A DNA stretch of 34,035 bases, from the NCBI GenBank assembly GCA_014238335.1, contig JABABI010000078.1, positions 245 to 34,279 on the forward strand. Direction: 5' to 3'. This document shows, piece by piece, positions 31,764-34,035 of the stretch. The notes below the pieces were generated by a model. It made no database searches. It had not been told where the DNA came from and saw only the letters and a list, made by a program, of their open reading frames with translations. This DNA is from Fuerstiella sp. Lineage in GTDB: Bacteria > Planctomycetota > Planctomycetia > Planctomycetales > Planctomycetaceae. Within the stretch, counting starts at the first letter, position 1, and the number at the start of each line of letters is the position of its first letter. A program made the position numbers and the translations under genes.

Positions 31764-34035
31764 ATGAACAAGACGACATTGACCACGATGTGCATGGCGA
31801 TGCTGCCTGCCCTCAGCGGAGTAGCCTACGCCGACCTGCCCACGCAGTTCCTTTCGACCTACTGCATCGACTGTCACGGCCCGGACACACAGAAATCCGA
31901 CCGTCGCTTCGACGGACTGAACGAAGCGATCACGGACCTGAAGCAGCTGGACCTGTGGCAGGAGATCGTCGATCAGCTGAACCTCGGCGAGATGCCACCG
32001 CCGAGGAAGAAGCAGCCGGATGCGGACGAAAAGACGAAGACCATCGCGTCGATCACCGCGGGAATTGCCGCCGCACGTACCGAGCTGGCATCGAGCGGTC
32101 AACATACCGTCATGCGGCGGCTCAACCGGTTTGAGTATCAACAGACGATCGGCGACCTGCTGTCGCTGAACGTACAGGCGTGGAACCCGGCCGCAGATTT
32201 TCCGCCGGATGTGAAGGTACACGGGTTTGACAACAACGGGCGTGAGCTGGTGACGTCTGGCATGCTGCTGGATCATTACCTCGATGCCGCCGAGGAAGCG
32301 GTCACGCGTGCCACGCGATTCGGAGCACGGCCCGAGTCGAAACAGTACGCCCAGCAGACACCGTATTACTTCGATGGCAAGGACAAGGCGAAGCTGCCCA
32401 AGATCTTCCACGTCGATCGCTTCCGCTTCATTCCCGATACCCCGTACACTGACATGTATGGTCGGCACTACCGGGGCGGGCATATCGGCTTCCGCCCGCT
32501 GTATGGTGGCGTTGCTCAGAGCGGCATGTACACCATCCGCGTGAAGGCCGCTGCGGTCGACCGTGACCATCCCTATGGCAATGCCCTGGACGACTTCCGC
32601 AACGGCGACCCGCTGGTGCTGGAAGTGGCGACAGTGGATCGTGAGGGTAGTGTCGAGAGCACCGGCAGCATCACGACCGAACGCTCCGTCGGACTGGCCG
32701 AGCTGACCAGCGATCAGCCGGCGTGGTACGAGTGGACCACGCACATCACTCAGGGTTTTGAGCCCGAAGTCCGCTTCCGCAACGGCACGACCGCCACCAA
32801 ACGATTGGTTCGCATCATCACTCAGAAAGCCTCGGAGCACCCTGAGGTCGCGCCGTTCGCGAACATGAAACCGGGCTACGACAAATCCCACGGTCTGCTC
32901 AAGGTTTACCGCGGCCCGAAGCTCCGCATCTACGACATCCGAGTCGAGGGCCCGCATGTCGACCAGTGGCCGCCCGCCGGTCACACGCTGATGTATGGCG
33001 ACCTGCAACCCGATGACCTCAATCGCAGTACGATCACTCAGCGCCTGCGTGTGTTCGCCGCCGGTGCTTTCCGTCGCCCGTTGCGTGGTGAAGAACTGAA
33101 GCCGATCGAGCGGATGGTGATAGCGAAGCTTGATAGAGGTATGGAACCGCTGGCCGCGCTGCAGTTGGGGTTCCAGACGATCCTTTGTTCGCCGTCGTTC
33201 ATCTATATGCAGGAGGGGGAGGGAGTGCTCGACGGTTACAACCTGGCCTCGCGTCTATCGTACTTCCTCTGGTCCTCGCAGCCGGATGCGGTTTTGCTTG
33301 AGCATGCCAAAGCTGGACGCCTGTCCGACGCGAACGTAGTTGACGCCGAGGTCGATCGCCTGCTCAAGGATCCACGCAGCGAGCGGTTCGTCAATCAGTT
33401 CGTCCGGCGCTGGCTCGATTGGGACAACATCGGCGAGATGCCGGTGTCAGGCGAATTTCATGTGTATTACCGCGACAACCTTGAGGCCGCGATGGCGGGC
33501 GAGACGACCACGTTCTTCCGCCAGATCCTCGATGAGAACCTGCCGCCGAAGCGGTTCCTCGATGCGGATTATACCTTCGTGAACCGTGAGCTGGCGGCCC
33601 ACTACAACCTCGCACCGGTGGAAGGCAATCACCTGCGTCAGGTTTCGACCGAGGGCACAGTGCGCGGTGGGCTGATGACCCAGGGCAGCTTCCTGACCGC
33701 CTCGGCCAACGGCGTCGATACCTCGCCGGTGGTGCGCGGCATCTACGCTCTTGAGAAGGTGCTGGGTTACACTCCGCCGCCACCGCCGGATGACGTACCT
33801 GAGATCGAGCCGGACATTCGCGGTGCGCTAACCGTGCGTGAGGAACTGGCCAGGCACCGCAGCATCGCCACGTGCGCCGAGTGCCACCGCAAGATCGACC
33901 CGCTCGGTTTCGCCCTGGAGAACTTCGACCCCATTGGTGCCTGGCGGACCGAGTACGGTAAGAACCTGCCCGTTGATGCGTCCGGCAAGCTGCCCAGCGG
34001 CGAGGCTTTCGGTGACATCCGCCAGCTGCGCACGC
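31764..34035 (+). CDS. Exported DUF1592/1588/1585-type CxxCH protein, 3' end outside the window
   Basis: At least 757 residues; the frame is open to the window edge. Signal peptide about 1-23 (LTTMCMAMLPALSGVAYA). The N-terminal cytochrome-type motif CIDCH is at 34-38, followed by LNLGEMPPPRKKQP. A DUF1587-like segment (TVMRRLNRFEYQQTIGDLL) and a middle beta-rich part come next. Then DUF1592 (LRVFAAGAFRRPLRGEEL, LQLGFQTILCSPSFIYMQE, NLASRLSYFLWSSQPD), DUF1588 (NRELAAHYNL, GGLMTQGSFLTASANGVDTSPVVRG) and the DUF1585-side motif CAECHRKIDPLGFALENFDPIGAWR with a second CxxCH. Two haem-type sites plus an adjacent DUF1552 gene is the standard arrangement. It starts 14 bp after the DUF1552 stop, so it is in the sigma-FecR-DUF1552 transcription unit. 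Confidence 0.92.
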   Translation, partial: MNKTTLTTMCMAMLPALSGVAYADLPTQFLSTYCIDCHGPDTQKSDRRFDGLNEAITDLKQLDLWQEIVDQLNLGEMPPPRKKQPDADEKTKTIASITAGIAAARTELASSGQHTVMRRLNRFEYQQTIGDLLSLNVQAWNPAADFPPDVKVHGFDNNGRELVTSGMLLDHYLDAAEEAVTRATRFGARPESKQYAQQTPYYFDGKDKAKLPKIFHVDRFRFIPDTPYTDMYGRHYRGGHIGFRPLYGGVAQSGMYTIRVKAAAVDRDHPYGNALDDFRNGDPLVLEVATVDREGSVESTGSITTERSVGLAELTSDQPAWYEWTTHITQGFEPEVRFRNGTTATKRLVRIITQKASEHPEVAPFANMKPGYDKSHGLLKVYRGPKLRIYDIRVEGPHVDQWPPAGHTLMYGDLQPDDLNRSTITQRLRVFAAGAFRRPLRGEELKPIERMVIAKLDRGMEPLAALQLGFQTILCSPSFIYMQEGEGVLDGYNLASRLSYFLWSSQPDAVLLEHAKAGRLSDANVVDAEVDRLLKDPRSERFVNQFVRRWLDWDNIGEMPVSGEFHVYYRDNLEAAMAGETTTFFRQILDENLPPKRFLDADYTFVNRELAAHYNLAPVEGNHLRQVSTEGTVRGGLMTQGSFLTASANGVDTSPVVRGIYALEKVLGYTPPPPPDDVPEIEPDIRGALTVREELARHRSIATCAECHRKIDPLGFALENFDPIGAWRTEYGKNLPVDASGKLPSGEAFGDIRQLRT

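Noticed and set aside
30595..31779. Minus-strand open frame of about 390 codons opposite the DUF1552 gene
   Set aside because: Plus-strand DUF1552 blocks are unambiguous; the antisense translation has no family character.
31746..33008. Long minus-strand open frame of about 420 codons opposite the DUF1592 gene
   Set aside because: The plus strand encodes a clear signal peptide, CxxCH motif and DUF1592 blocks; the minus frame is a shadow of GC-biased codon use.

Overview
The window looks like chromosomal DNA of a planctomycete (phylum Planctomycetota). The evidence is the gene content: two cytochrome-c/DUF1549/DUF1553 ('PSD1') proteins, a DUF1501 protein, a DUF1552 protein, a DUF1592-type protein, two ECF sigma factors (one next to a Ser/Thr kinase, one next to a FecR-type membrane protein), Tat-exported sugar isomerase-like proteins, and weak Shine-Dalgarno use with several GTG/TTG starts. 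I assign no genus. There are no rRNA or tRNA genes, CRISPR arrays or intact insertion sequences that I can see.

Left part (1-12.3 kb) is mostly housekeeping. It holds the 5' part of an exported NPCBM-domain protein (minus), glycyl-tRNA synthetase with an SDR oxidoreductase upstream (minus, probable operon), a GNAT acetyltransferase (plus), rsmG (minus), a Tat-exported xylose-isomerase-like protein (minus), a universal stress protein and glucose-6-phosphate dehydrogenase (minus), a YfcE-like phosphoesterase (plus), a STAS protein (minus), a membrane-anchored LysM protein (plus) and a PhoD-like phosphatase (minus).

Middle part (12.3-16.2 kb) is a regulatory cassette. An ECF sigma factor gene overlaps by 8 bp a gene for a Ser/Thr kinase with an N-terminal anti-sigma-like segment and a C-terminal Cache-like sensor region but no visible membrane helix. 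The PhoD-like phosphatase gene follows 69 bp downstream on the same strand. Divergent from the sigma gene is a TIM-barrel isomerase homologue that lacks an expected metal-ligand glutamate.

Right part (16.3-34 kb) is dominated by planctomycete-specific exported haem-protein systems. There is a 1217-residue PSD1 protein with two copies of an inserted beta-rich module, preceded by a methyltransferase gene (minus). A PSD1 + DUF1501 gene pair follows (plus). Then come a nitrilase + isochorismatase-type hydrolase pair and a small membrane protein (minus). Last is a plus-strand run of ECF sigma factor, FecR-like anti-sigma/sensor, DUF1552 protein and DUF1592 di-haem-type protein, the last cut by the window edge. 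The two plus-strand systems have parallel logic: a large CxxCH-containing surface protein is paired with a Tat-exported DUF1501 or DUF1552 partner. The second is tied to its own sigma/FecR switch.

Non-coding stretches carry a duplicated 76-bp repeat at 9.9-10.06 kb with a diverged inverted relative at 27.84 kb, a perfect 20-bp palindrome at 21.43 kb, a 17-bp tandem repeat holding two DnaA-box-like sequences at 0.4 kb, and a strong hairpin upstream of rsmG. All functional statements rest on reading motifs by eye; no database search or computation was run.
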